A DNA stretch of 64,000 nt, from the NCBI GenBank assembly GCA_051294375.1, contig CM119268.1, positions 16,293,528 to 16,357,527 of the forward strand, in the 5' to 3' direction. Made by a program: the position numbers and the translations under genes. The DNA is from Paraspadella gotoi. Its lineage: Eukaryota > Chaetognatha. Shown in pieces: positions 46,396-61,873 of the stretch; the stretch's first letter is position 1; each line of letters opens with the position of its first letter. Below the pieces are notes generated by a model. It saw only the letters and a list, made by a program, of their open reading frames with translations, searched no databases and had not been told where the DNA came from.

Positions 46396-46396
46396 G
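46318..46396. repeat. (CT)n microsatellite
   Basis: Mostly pure CT with TTTCT breaks at both ends. It sits just before a candidate plus-strand splice acceptor at 46,423. Confidence 0.95.
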
Positions 46397-46423
46397 TCAC
46401 TCTCTCCCTCTCCTCCACCCCAG

Positions 46424-46550
46424 GCCTCTGGTTGGACGAATTTCGTTTCATTCTGTTAAACTCGTGATGGACGGTTTCCCCGCTTCGGTTCACATTCGTT
46501 TCACATTCCCTTTTAGCGTCCGCCACTTTCACTGGCGCCACCGTCGACCG
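46424..46550 (+). other. Candidate internal exon, plus strand (weak)
   Basis: A pyrimidine-rich tract ending CCACCCCAG precedes it, and CGACCG|GTGAGTAA follows, both good matches to splice consensus. One frame is open throughout (42 codons, containing KLVMDGFPASVHIRFTFPF). I recognise no protein and no partner exon is found, so a chance match is likely enough to keep this low. Confidence 0.2.
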
Positions 46551-47131
46551 GTGAGTAATAAGATGAAACTTTTTTTTCATAAACTGTTGTCCGGCGACTC
46601 TCACTAGGGTTCGCAGGGTGCTGGGCATCGAGCGACGTTTGGGATTCTTGGCGAGAAATATTTTAGGATTTAAAAAATTAAATTTTAAAACGTTGGTTTT
46701 TGTCTTGAAAGTTTTCGAAAGATATTTGTTGCGAAAACGGGAAAGTGACAAAGTCAAAAGAGCTCAGCCTGAGGGGTACACTTTCATCGCGCGTGTGTTA
46801 GCCCCAGATTTGGACCGTGAAAATACTTGAATGAGAAAAGCTCGACGTCCGATTGACGAGAAAGCGACATCTGAGACTGAGTCGAGCCTTTACCCTTAAT
46901 TATTAAATTAAGAAGTGGAATAATAGCACCGAGACAATCGGAATAATCTTTGTCTAATTCCATACTTTTTTTCGTTTGCTAAATTGTTTGTTAGATTGTA
47001 TTTTTTTGGATATCTTAGTATACGTATAAGAATCACGGAGATGCCTAAATGTTTTATTTTCAAACTCGGAGAAAACTACCACGAGTTGAACCCTCAATGA
47101 GAGAATACCGTTTTTAAATTTTTTTTTTTTT

Positions 47132-47137
47132 TTTATT
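47132..47137 (-). terminator. Candidate polyadenylation signal of the Cys-rich gene
   Basis: AATAAA on the minus strand about 230 bases past the stop at 47366. It is followed by an A-run on the same strand that is genomic. Confidence 0.35.
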
Positions 47138-47365
47138 GAATACGAAAAATATCGAACATGAACAATTTGGAAAACGAATTAGTTCGTATAGTCTCTCGCA
47201 AAACGAAATTTAAAAGACGAAATCATTTATGTCTCAAAGAACACAAAGTTAAACTTTAAACAAAAGAAGCAATCCGCCTCAGGGCCACCGGGACGCTGAC
47301 CCGACGCCGCGCCGCCGCAAAGCTGCCCGAACGACGCGCCTCCTCTTCCCCCTCTGCTCATCGAC

Positions 47366-47845
47366 TCAACCCCCTCGAAAGGCGACGATAGCGACTCCGA
47401 CGGCCAGAATCGAAGCGGCGCCAATGGGTCTTAGGACTTCGGCGCCACCGCATAAACCTGACATAGAAAAGGGGTAAGATGGCGCTGTAAGTCAAGTAAT
47501 GAGACTTCATTGTACTTGAGCACCTCTTAATTCTTCAAGAACCACCCCTGTTACCCCATCACGCTCCATCACCCCCCACAAAATACCGTCGTTTTTCAAG
47601 CAGAATCCGCACTGATCCGTGCACGTGTTGTACTGCTTTCCGTCCTCGCTGTTGTAAAATCCCCAACAGCAGGCGTAGGTCTTTTTCCCCGTCGACTTGG
47701 CCATTTGTTTGCAGTAATAGTCAGACTTGCAGTTGTTCACGGTTTCCGGTTGACTCTTTTTCTCGCTTGCTTCGGAGTTCAGCGCCGTCGTAGGCCGCAG
47801 CGTCGCCGCAGTCAGCAGCATCAACGACAACAACAACAACGACAT
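47366..47845 (-). CDS. Small eight-cysteine secreted or surface-anchored protein, two exons
   Basis: Exons 47845-47587 and 47457-47366, with a 129-base intron. The donor is GACG|GTATTT and the acceptor CTATGTCAG|GT with a pyrimidine tract, phase 1. The product is 116 residues. MSLLLLSLMLLTAAT starts a clear signal peptide (likely cut near residue 22). Cysteines 39, 45, 59, 60, 75, 79, 82 and 89 give C-x5-C-x13-CC-x14-C-x3-C-x2-C-x6-C. The eighth Cys (LCGG) is supplied only by exon two, which also adds a hydrophobic tail at residues 98-113 (PIGAASILAVGVAIVAF) and ends RGG. The tail suggests a GPI-anchor signal or one membrane span. The fold is presumably disulphide-stabilised. I do not recognise the family; it lacks the classic Ly6 LxCxxC start. 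The unspliced frame runs on to 47507, but splicing restores an even Cys count and a sensible C-terminus. Confidence 0.72.
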
Positions 47846-48173
47846 CGTTTGTTATTTTTTTCTTGTGGGAGAGAAAATCTTTCTCTCTCTCGTTCTCTGT
47901 CTCTCTCGGCGCCGTTGTTCTGCGTCTCTCTCTTCTCTCTCTCTTTCTCGTTTCCTCACTCCCAATCCTTCGCTTCTATCGCCCCCGCGTTTTCTTTCCC
48001 GAGACGATGTCACTCCCTCGCGATGTTTTCTCCCTCTCGCTCTCTCTCTCGCTCGCACTCTCGCTAGCACTCTCGCTCGCTCTCTGTCGGATCGAAAGAG
48101 GGGGGAAAACTCGGTAATCCTTCTTATTCCGGCTAAAGCTTCGTAGTAGTAAGACGTTATAACAACGAATAGG

Positions 48174-48192
48174 CTCTCTATCTCTCTCTCTA

Positions 48193-48273
<81 letters not shown>
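48174..48273. repeat. (CT)n microsatellite
   Basis: CT tract with TATCT and TTTCT interruptions, about 330 bases upstream of the Cys-rich gene's ATG. Confidence 0.95.
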
Positions 48274-49145
48274 GTTTTTTCTTTTCTTTATAGAAAAAAA
48301 TAATGATATTGAGTCTGAGCTGCCAAAGGCAGAGGAATGAGGAAAAAAATCATTGTTGGTTTTGATAGATAGAGAGTTAGAGAGAGAGAGAGAGATAAAG
48401 ATCGGAAATGTAACCGTGATAAAAAAAATATAGGAAAAGAACGAAAAACGAAAAAGAATGATAAAATATAAAACATATAAGATATCTAGAAAACTAAAAA
48501 AAAAGAAAAAAGAAAAGTGAAATCGTCGACTGCGACGACATTGATGGCAACAGAGAAGATCAACTAAGGATGCCATCAACTAAAGATGCCATCGACGTAA
48601 AAAAAACGTGAGGACGACGAAATCACTGAAAGAAAAATCTCAGCTCTGTTTTTGTACTAAGGCTTCGACTCAGGGGCGTGTATAAATAATATTTATTAAA
48701 TATGACAGGCCCCGTCCCAATATTTTATTAAGCACCCATTAAAATTCAAAATAATTCTCACTTTGGGTGAATGGGTGTAATTTTAATGAGGCATAATATT
48801 AAAATATTAAACGTAAAATTCTTGGATATTGATAATGATCGAAATTGTATTGTTAAAAAGCGATCGGCTGAGGTTTGGTTTTGATTTATTCTTGATAACG
48901 AGGATATAGTGAGTGTCTCCAGCGAATGAATACAGTGAATCAGTACAGCTTTAAAATGTTTAAAACATTTACTGTAGTCGTTGGATCCATTATCTTTATC
49001 GTCATTCATTCCCAATCTACAAAAATCATATAAACATAATAGACTTCTGTAATATAACATGCACTCTATATATCGTGAAGAGACAACCGTCGTATTGAGT
49101 TTAGGGAAACCTAATCCTCGCAAAGTTCAAAGTTCAATTCAGACG

Positions 49146-49256
49146 TTATTTTCCAAAGTTTGGCCGCATGTGACCTCTTGAAGGGTCGCAGCCATCACGG
49201 CCGTCAGAATCGAGTTCTTGGCAGCCCTTGCATCTCAACTGCTTCTTGCAACGCAT
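49146..49256 (-). CDS. Short Cys-containing ORF, possible terminal exon (weak)
   Basis: Thirty-six codons, beginning MRCKKQLRCKGCQEL and ending GHMRPNFGK before TAA. The basic start, CxxC and DSDGRDGC stretch look more like protein than most frames here. The AAG|AAG within the start could be an acceptor, but its pyrimidine tract is poor. No partner exon found and no family recognised. Confidence 0.2.
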   Translation of the reverse strand: MRCKKQLRCKGCQELDSDGRDGCDPSRGHMRPNFGK

Positions 49257-49668
49257 TAAAATAACATAATTAAAAATCATTCTCACATAAAATCGGTGAA
49301 ACTATGATAACATTTCTCTAGTTAAAAATAATTTTCTATTGAAATTGAAATGGACGAAAACTACTCTAATCTAGGTTCTTTGTAAAGCATTGCTTTTTTT
49401 TCGTTAAATCGAGCAAGAGCATATTTTTTTCTTAAAATCGAAAAATAAGAAAATATTTTTATTTTCTCATTCTGATTGCTTATTTTGGGTTTTTTTTTTT
49501 TTTTTCGTTTTTATTCTCTTTCTGATTCTTTTTCATATCGTTTTCCTTTCAAATTTTTTGCTTTCTTCGATTTGGAGGCAATTTCTTTACAGGGCAACGT
49601 TGACAACGAAAATAAACAAAAGACGATATTTCTATGAATTACAGATTTCGCCCTTCCATTCTTTTTGT

Positions 49669-49669
<1 letters not shown>

Positions 49670-49728
<59 letters not shown>

Positions 49729-49758
49729 TATTTCTTTATTTCTTTATTTCTTTCTTTA
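49670..49758. repeat. (TTTC)n microsatellite
   Basis: Tetranucleotide array grading into TTTATTTC units at its 3' end. Confidence 0.96.
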
Positions 49759-51730
49759 TATCTCTCCATCTTTGGTTATTTCTTTTTTTCCGAGTTACTT
49801 CAACGTTAGGTGTGTTTTAAACAGCTCAAGGCAAAAATAATAATCTTTGAAATCGATTGAAACATCGTCACGATTTTTAGTTTTTCGAGAAGGCAACAAA
49901 TTAGGGTTAGCAGAAAAAAAAACGGGGCTGAAATAACTTTTCTTTTTCAGACATTTTATGCACAAAACTGTGTGTGTTCCGAACAATCCTTTTTCGCACA
50001 ATGGTATCTTAACTTGATTATAGAAAAAAAAAGGTTTTGGAATCATAATCATAAGTCTTCCATTATGCGATAAAACTCAATCTTAACTGAAAAAAAAAAA
50101 ATCTTAAAAAAGTCCAAAATGGAAACTCAATTTAATCTCTTCCTAAACCAACGAGAAATTTTTTTTCGTTAGACCGAAATCGATTTATGGTTTTACATTT
50201 TTTTCCCTTTTTTGGGGGGGGGCTTTTTTGTGATTGGTATAAAAGCAGAGAGTTACTCATGTTGTCAATTTTTTTTTTATATCGTGTTTACTTTTTTAAA
50301 CTTATCGCGATTAGAACGTTGAGGTAGAATATAAACTTTAAACATCATACAAATTAACTAAAATTTCTATCCAGCCTTTCTATCTCCACCGATCCACCCC
50401 CCCAACCCTCTGGGATGGAGGGTCAAATGTCAAAGTCAGACGACGACCCCGAACCCGCGATGCGAAGGGAAATCGATACTCACGGACGCTGGGCGGGTGA
50501 AGGGGCGGTCGAGGGGTGACGGAAGGAAGGTAATGAGAAAAGGGAGGGGTTAATTCGGGAGGGGAGTATCGGAAGACGAAGGGGGGCGCTGGAAAATGAA
50601 GAGGGAAAAATGATTTGAGAAGACGAGAGAAAGTTGATATAATTGTGACTGGCGGAGGCGTTGAAAAGAAAGAGGAGGTGGGAGGAAGAGAGGAGAAAAA
50701 GAGGAAAGAAATGAAAAGAGAGTCGAATCCATTGAGGAATCCCAGTTTCCGAAAACAGATTAGTTGTTGGCTTTAGCTTCGTGCTGTGTCATTTCCTCTA
50801 TGAGGCACATTAGCGAAATGAATGAGATGGACGTTCAGATTACTGTATCAGTGAACACTTTTATCAATGCAATGTTTATTAAGATTTTCATTGCTTTTTT
50901 AATCTGAAAAATTGCCTCTTAGTTTATGAGAAAACGGAGATACGGACAAAGTAAAAAGGATTGGGAAATGAATGAAAAGATGAATGAGGAGAGGAGACCA
51001 AATATTGGAATAGAATATCAATCATTCGGGCCGAAGAATTGGTAAAAGAAGATGTTAAATACATATTGTTATAAATTTTTTAAAAAATATATTTCTTAAC
51101 GTCACCAACAACTACAGTTGATGGTTTTAAATCTGTGAGAAATGGAAGAAAGAAAGAGAAGGGGAAAAGTGAAATTGCGATGCCGCAATATCGGGAGGCG
51201 ACAAATATTTTATTTCGTGTCATTTGAGGAAAGGAAAGAGATATAATTTCCTGGCAGTTCGCTCTTTCCCTCTTTCTCGTAGCCGGTCTGATATCACACC
51301 TCGTTTTAACAACGGGAAGGCTTGAAATTTGTTAACTTTTTATTTTCATCATTTTTTGTTTTAAAACTTTCGCTGGCAAAATTGTTCGATTTTTTTTCCT
51401 TTAATTTTTATTAGTTTTTCTCATTCGTATTTGTTTCGATCTTTTTGATCTTTATTTTTTTCTTCTATCTTTTTTGATCTTTCTTTTTTCTTCTTTCTTG
51501 TTCCCTTTCACAAATTTTATTCACTGCCTCAAGGCTGACCTTCGCTAAAACCCATGAATTATTTTTTTTCGGTGCGTGTAACAATTTTCGTCCCTTTTTT
51601 TTAGGGTTATGATTGCGGTTGTTTGTTCCCGTTCCTGATTTTATTTCATTTCGTTTCCTTCTTCTTCTTTCCTTTTCTCCCCTTAACTTTTCGTGTTTTT
51701 TTTTCTTTAATAAATACTAATTTTCGTTTG

Positions 51731-51732
51731 TT

Positions 51733-51779
<47 letters not shown>

Positions 51780-51863
51780 ATTTTCCATTTTTTCTTTTTC
51801 TCTTTCATTCTTACTTTCATTCTTACTTTCTTTCCTTCTTTTTCGTTCTTTCTTTCTTTTTTT

Positions 51864-51910
<47 letters not shown>
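51731..51910. repeat. Two (TTTC)n arrays with a degenerate middle
   Basis: Pure units at 51,731-51,779 and about 51,862-51,910. The middle carries CATTCTTAC words, as if one array had decayed internally. Confidence 0.95.
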
Positions 51911-51911
<1 letters not shown>

Positions 51912-52340
51912 AATTCCTTTCTTCCCAGCCCACTTCCTTTTCATCATTGTTTCTCCCCCCCCTCCTTTTTTTTTTGATAAATAATCCCCGTCATTTTCAC
52001 ATCGTTGCTCAGCCTCCTACATTTTCATCAGGTTATTTTTATCTCCCATTTTATTTTCCTTTGCTCCGTTTCCCGCGACCCCTTCCCCCGACTCGACGCT
52101 CGCGAGGGCGAGGAACGTGATGGAGGCGGTAAGGGATGGGTGGGGGAGTGGGTGCGTGAGGATGAGAGTCGAAGAGTGAGATATAGGGTGAGTGGGGTGA
52201 TAGTGCTCGCGCGAAGAATAAGGAGAGTTCAGCGCGGAGAGAAACAGTTTTTTTATGTTTTAATACTTAAGGAAGTGGTCCTTTTATACTAATTAAAACA
52301 CAATTGAAGAAATTATGACGTAACATTTCATTCAAAGTTA

Positions 52341-52510
52341 GGGAGTTAATAAACAAGACGGTGCGAGAGTCTTGATTGAAAGCTTGATTGGTTCTGCTAT
52401 GTTATTATCTTGGAAGAGGGATTGATTTCTTATCCCACCAAAGCCCGCCCAATGTCAGCGAAAAAGATTGCTTATTTATTGAATGAAGGGATAATTTTGT
52501 GTTGGTTATA
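52341..52510 (+). mobile_element. Diverged copy of the dispersed repeat
   Basis: Aligns with 60,558-60,727 along its length. Shared phrases include GAGAGTCTTGATTGAAAGCT, CTGCTATGT-ATTATCTTG, CCACCAAAGCC and GCTTATTTATT-AATGAA-GGATAATTTT. It differs at many positions, so it is older than the 10,631 and 60,558 pair. No coding capacity. Confidence 0.85.
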
Positions 52511-53481
52511 TGAAGTATATATTATATTATATCATCGTATTATATAATATTTTGACATAGAGAAAATATTGGCGCCGCTTAAAAAGCGAATGAAAGCATG
52601 ACGAGCATGTTGTCTTGGGTGAACTGTTAATAATTTAAGAAGCTGACTTTGAAAAAGAGTTGGTCTTTTGTATGAAAAGGTAAGAGCGAAATCTCATCAA
52701 AAGTTACTGTTGAAAAAGTAAAAATAAGTAGTAACGTAGTAATGTAAAACTCTGATGAGCAAGGGTGAGAGCGTTGTAACGAGCCGATAGAGAGAATAAG
52801 CATGAGAGTTTTTCAAGATAGAGAGCGAGAGAGAGCGAGAGAAAGCGAAGATGCGCGTGAGGGTTGAGAGGGTGAGAAAGAGAAGACGTGAGAGGCGAAG
52901 TGAGGACGTGTGAGAAAGTGAGAGGGAGTGAGAGGAAAGGACGTGAGAAGCTAGTTAGATTGAAGGGAGGATCGGGAATCCGCATTTACTGCTTCCAGTG
53001 AGAATTCAGAAAAAAGAATTGCATTTGAAGGAATGAATAAAAGGAAAATCGTAAATATGTACTTTAAGTAAAAGAAAAAAAGAATAAAAGAGCTTTTTAA
53101 ATTTTTTTAGCGGAGTTTATGACAAAGAATGTACATAGTACTATTTACAGACCTCGCGCTTGTAAAGAGTTCAAGGAACGAGCAGACTCAAGCCGAATAT
53201 TAATAACGAAAGTGCATCGAACGGGCGCCATCAAGAAAAAAAGAGCAAGCGCAACTTCCGTTTTTTATTCCACGTGTTCCAATGAAATTTGGAAAAGGAG
53301 ATTTCGCCAGTGGTCGCTTCAAACCATCGGCGCGTTCCTTTTGCTTTGCTAAGGAAGCAGGGAACACTGGGATCGTCCTCGAAAACTAGAATAGGGGATA
53401 AATTGAAGGAAAGCCGTGGAAGGTATAAGCTTAAGGTCTAAGTTAAACACCAAAAAAGTTTACTTCTCTTGTTAAATAAGA

Positions 53482-53547
53482 CGAAGGAACGAAGGAACGA
53501 AGGAACGAAGGAACGAAGGAACGAAGGAACGAAGGAACGAAGGAACG
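53482..53547 (+). repeat. (GAAGGAAC)n octanucleotide microsatellite
   Basis: About eight perfect copies of the 8-base unit. Because eight is not a multiple of three, the frame reads a 24-base (eight-residue) cycle. Confidence 0.97.
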
Positions 53548-53759
53548 TTAGATGGTTCTTAACCGCCGTGAAGCATCAAGAGCTCAACGATGTCACATTC
53601 GATGTCTGGCTGAGTAATGGAGAGATCGAAAACGGAAATGAAGAACTTGATGGTGATGGTGCTGGAGTGTTGAGGAAATTAATTGATGCGAAACATCAGG
53701 CTGGCTACAGGGGCAAAATGTTTGAGAATCTCATCTCTCGTAGAAAGCTACGAAGGTAG
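53548..53759 (+). CDS. Possible ORF following the octanucleotide repeat (weak)
   Basis: About 70 codons continue from the repeat to a TAG. They include LNDVTFDVWLSNGEIENGN and end in basic ISRRKLRR. The composition is protein-like, but there is no recognised domain, splice site or homologue from memory. It may be chance. Confidence 0.2.
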
Positions 53760-54999
53760 TTAAACAGGAGAATGAGTTTTTATGTACAATGAGTCACGCG
53801 GGTAATTTTAACTTTTCAAAATGACTCCCGGGATTTGCGCCAGTTTTGTTATTTTTTTCGATCAGTATATTTTTCCTTTCTTTTTCGTTGGTTCCGATAA
53901 AAAGTAAAACAACTTGAAGAATGAAACCTCGTCCGGACTATATTTATACTTGGGAAAGGCGAGCGAGTTGTGGCAGATTGAAGTGAGGCGTCAAATTTGT
54001 GATGGGAGGGAAGAGAAAAGAAATTGGGGAAAGTGAGAATTTGCAAGCTGGATGGGAGAGAGGAAAGAAGAAATCGTGAATTTGCAGTCACGTTGTGGTA
54101 GCCGGTCGTTGCGAAGTGAAAATTGGTAAGTGTGAGCGAAAACTAAAATGAAGTGTGGGAGTTGGAATGGATGAAAGCCAGGGGGGGGTAAAGGAAGTGA
54201 CGGGGGGTGATTATTGTAGCATAGAAAAGTGAGGAAAGAAGGAAGACCATGAAGTTGTGTGGGGTTATGCATAAAGTAGGGTAAGGGGAATTCGGGTAAT
54301 GGAGAAAAAGAAAGAATAAAAAAAAATTGCGCGTCTTAATCGGTTTTTCTTGCGACGTCGACTCAATTTCTTTGTAAAGTTTGTTTATTTTTTTTACAGG
54401 GCGCCATGAATACGGAAAAAATTAGTTGAAACTTAAATCAAATCTAAAACCAACAAAAAATTTGAATTATTTTAGGGATTGTTTATAATTCCTTCTTAAA
54501 ATTCTTCAGTTGGCGAGGGTGATAGAAGCGACTGGGTTGTTCATTGAATGTTTATATTTGATTCTAAACAAAATAGCAACGAATACGATGCCTTTGACAA
54601 GTGTCTCAAATCCCTGGAAAATTGAAGCCGAAGTTCCTCTCAGATTTAAAAAGCGCTCGAGCGGAAAACTTCAGACACAAGAGTTAACTGGTTCAGCGTC
54701 TTGAAAATTTTAATTTTGTTGTACAAAAGTTTAGGAAAATAAAACATAATCAACACAAACTAAAAAATAAAAACAAAAACAAAAAAAGTTTTGTTTTTTT
54801 TTTCCAGCGGCTCGAGTGTGTGTACCAGTTTTCTCACATCATCCCATTATTAATTTATGAGGAAAGGAGGATTATTAAACCGGGCGCGTCTTCCATTGTT
54901 GGCGAAATAACCGTCATTGTAGAGCCGCTTTCAGGACTGTATTCTTAATGGAGCACGAAGGAACGCCGAGCGAAGGAGAGGGAGTGAGAAACACAGAGA

Positions 55000-55068
55000 T
55001 AGAGAGAGAGAGAGGAGAGGAGAAAGGAGAGAGAGAGAGAGAGAGAGAGGAGAGAAGGAGAAGAGGAG

Positions 55069-55110
<42 letters not shown>

Positions 55111-55145
55111 GGGGGGAAGAGAGAGGGAGAGAGGGGGGGGGAAGA
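55000..55145. repeat. Interrupted (GA)n microsatellite
   Basis: GA units heavily broken by GGA, GAAG and a G-run near 55,112-55,140. Confidence 0.93.
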
Positions 55146-57755
55146 GAGAAGCACCTAATTAAGACTCGAAGGCTTAACTACTCATACGCGAGCGTCCTAC
55201 TGACATTCGAGGGACTGAGGTAATAATAGTAATATTAGAAACGCACTAATGGCGAAACAGAAGGCGAGATTAATGAGGCAAATGCAACTGACAGTTTTTC
55301 TTACAATGGTAATAGCGATAGGAAAGACTTTCTTTTTTTCTTACACACTCTCACTCTCTCTCGTTTGCTTTTCGTAATTACCTTAATTACCTTAATTACC
55401 TGATTTACAAATTTGGTGAAGTTGGCGCGAGATGAATACATTTTTGTTAATCTTACCTCCATTTCGCGATTAAAAATAATCCAATTAGAAAATGATACAT
55501 TTTAGAGCCAACTTTTAAATTCAATATTGCGGCGTCGAAAAAGTTAATACGAGTTTTTTTGGTTTTTTTTAAATAGTTGTTCATTTCAAAACAATTTTTC
55601 GTTTAATATTATTAAAAATTAGAAATTTAAAATATCAAAATTTTCTGTCGTCTTAATCGAAACGAAGCGCGAAACGGGAGTTTCTTCCATCGACTTCCGG
55701 TCTAAAGAACGCGGCGTCGTTCTCTCGCGCGACGCTCCTCTAAACGCGCGTGCAGAGAGAGTTGGAGGAGATGAGCAGAGGAGGATTGAGAGATTGAGAG
55801 AGCAGAGGAGACGAACCGACGATCGGAGAGGAGCAGACGAGAGAGAGAGAGAGAGACCTTCTCGAGCCCGGGAGAACGTGTATTCGCATGAAAGAACGCG
55901 AAGAGGGAAAAAAAAGCTTAGGAAAATGTGAATATGTTTTCCCATGTTACTCATACCAACTCGGCCAAACTTTCCCAAACCCAAAGCCCAAAAAATTCAA
56001 CGCGTTAAATCCTTTTGCATGTTAATGTTTATTCCTTAACGACTTTTACCATGAAATCGTTTAGGCATAAGAGTCGTTCCTCCACTAGCGGTTCCAGTTA
56101 AATTTTTTCTTAAATTTTCGTTGGGGGAACGAAACTCCGAAATGTTGGTTAGGAATGGTTTTTTTTTACAAGGTGAACAAAATATCTACTATTTGTAAAG
56201 AGCTGCTTGCAGAGTAAATGAAATTGAGAAATTATAAAGGCTTGAAATGCTTTTTATTCAAGAACAAAACAATGGTATGACAAGGGTACTAATTATTTAA
56301 ACAAATATAGTAATATCTAGAGTCTAATGTAATAATTTTATCGTTACAATGAACTGTTTTTAATTTAATTTTCTTAAAGATTAGGAGATGGTATGAATTT
56401 TAAGATAAATGGTTCCTTTGTAAATTACAATGATTTACACTAAGTTATTAATTAAAAAGTGTTGCTCGAAAAATATGTTAAAAGTAGAGAACGTAAATTT
56501 ACTTAAATTTTAAATCATCTGATTGTTCCCTTGGATCTCGTTATTTCTGGTACTATTACAATAACAATCCATTTGAAACTAAACAGTTATTATTTACAAG
56601 CTTCTGACAAATTCTATGGTATAACACATTCATGAAGACATGATTAAAAGTTTCATTTACTGACCAAATTAAAATTTAATTCATCTTGTATGCCACTTCA
56701 TCCAAATAAAAAATTATAAACTGGTATTTATTAATCCGCCTTAATAAAAAAAAATCGGGTGATTTATTTTTTGCAGTTTTGTAATTCTCAATTGTTACAC
56801 CTCGAATTAGGTGACTTAAACTTTAACACACGTGTTGATTGTTAGGTTGATTTAACTAAATGGTATAAAGTTTTACCATTTGTGAGTTATACCTCGATAT
56901 TCATGAGTATTACAAACAGTTATTCAAACTCATGAGGAACATTAGTAAAAGTTTGTTTCGGTAGTTGTTGGCTTCTTAGCGAGAAAGAAGTCAAAACTCA
57001 AACTGACAAGATATTATGGAATTATTCTATTGTGTCAAGTAGTGATTGTTAAAAGAAATGTTTTAATTTTATCAATGCTCTTGATAACACAAGGTCAGTT
57101 TTTAGCTTGGATTATCATCTTGAGAATTTTTACCCTGTTTGCCAAAACAATGGAGATAATACTTTTTAAAATGCTACGGTTTGACTGAAGACAAATTTAC
57201 AAATGTATACTACTGTACATAATATTTAATATATAGCGTAAAACATATAACAAAAATTATAAGAAATGGAAAGCAATCAGTTGAAAGTAACTCGCATAAA
57301 TTGAACAATGACTAATATACACTTAGGAAAATAAAAGAAAAACTACGAATTTTTAGTACTCTACGTAATCAAAAATTTTGCGATATTGTCATTTAGGATT
57401 TTTTTACCACATTTACCATCGAAATAAAAACCTAAAATATACTTCATTAATCGGGATTGGCATTGAATTGGTCAAGGATGCAAAAAACGCTGTTTTTTTT
57501 AATTTTACTATCTTGAGACCAATATCATTAAACCTAAGTCAAATTGAAATTCTAGGTTAAGAAAATTATTACTGACACACCCAAGTTAATAGTGCGCTTA
57601 AAATGACTGTTCTTAGAAGCTATTACTATGAATAGTATCAAGTAAACAATAAATACGGAGGAGGGAAAATAAAAGAAATTGGGTGATCGAAAAAGATCAT
57701 ATTTGAATTTAGATAACCCGGTAGAAAAAGATGAGGTTTTTTAATTTCACAGATT

Positions 57756-61742
<3,987 letters not shown>

Positions 61743-61873
61743 CTAAAGGAAAAGAAAGAAGCATTAATTCAATAACAATATTGATTATTTGAGTAGAACA
61801 AAGATTTCTCTTTCGTCGTTGATTTTGTCGAAGTTTTAAAAGAATATAAATTATTTGTAATATCACTTTTTTA

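Larger units (their letters stand above)
41965..46420. other. Gene-poor sequence with microsatellites and (CGT)n patches
   Basis: (CGT)n lies at 41,965-41,998, with further CGTCGTC patches near 42,117-42,140 and 42,220-42,245. The complementary ACG type is at 45,180-45,290. A strong donor match (TTGGTAAGTATG at 42,626) follows a 28-base CAG-bounded stretch, but it cannot be joined to anything. Mostly AT-rich elsewhere, with no supported gene. Confidence 0.45.
47846..52340. other. Gene-poor spacer upstream of the Cys-rich gene
   Basis: CT-rich to 48,280. 48,600-50,340 is AT-rich, 50,380-50,720 is GC-richer and purine-rich, and 51,340-51,960 is pyrimidine-rich. A strong GTGAGTA match on minus at 50,479 has no usable exon beside it. 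No supported gene apart from the weak minus ORF at 49,146-49,256. Confidence 0.45.
52511..57755. other. Gene-poor sequence; 3' flank and probable 3' UTR of eya
   Basis: 52,740-52,970 is degenerate GAGAGAAAGCGA sequence. 55,220-57,755 is strikingly free of long CT/GA tracts except for short GA near 55,840, and 56,100-57,755 is AT-rich. The minus-strand AATAAA words nearest the eya stop lie at 56,768-56,763 and 56,732-56,727, so the 3' UTR may be about 1 kb. Frames at 53,119-53,352 and 57,378-57,560 have no support. Confidence 0.45.

Noticed and set aside
46224-46757. 177-codon minus frame
   Set aside because: About a third is (GA)n translation, the rest has no domain, and it overlaps a candidate exon on the other strand.
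48758-49123. 121-codon minus frame without simple repeats
   Set aside because: AT-rich sequence with no domain, no splice support and biased composition; consistent with chance.
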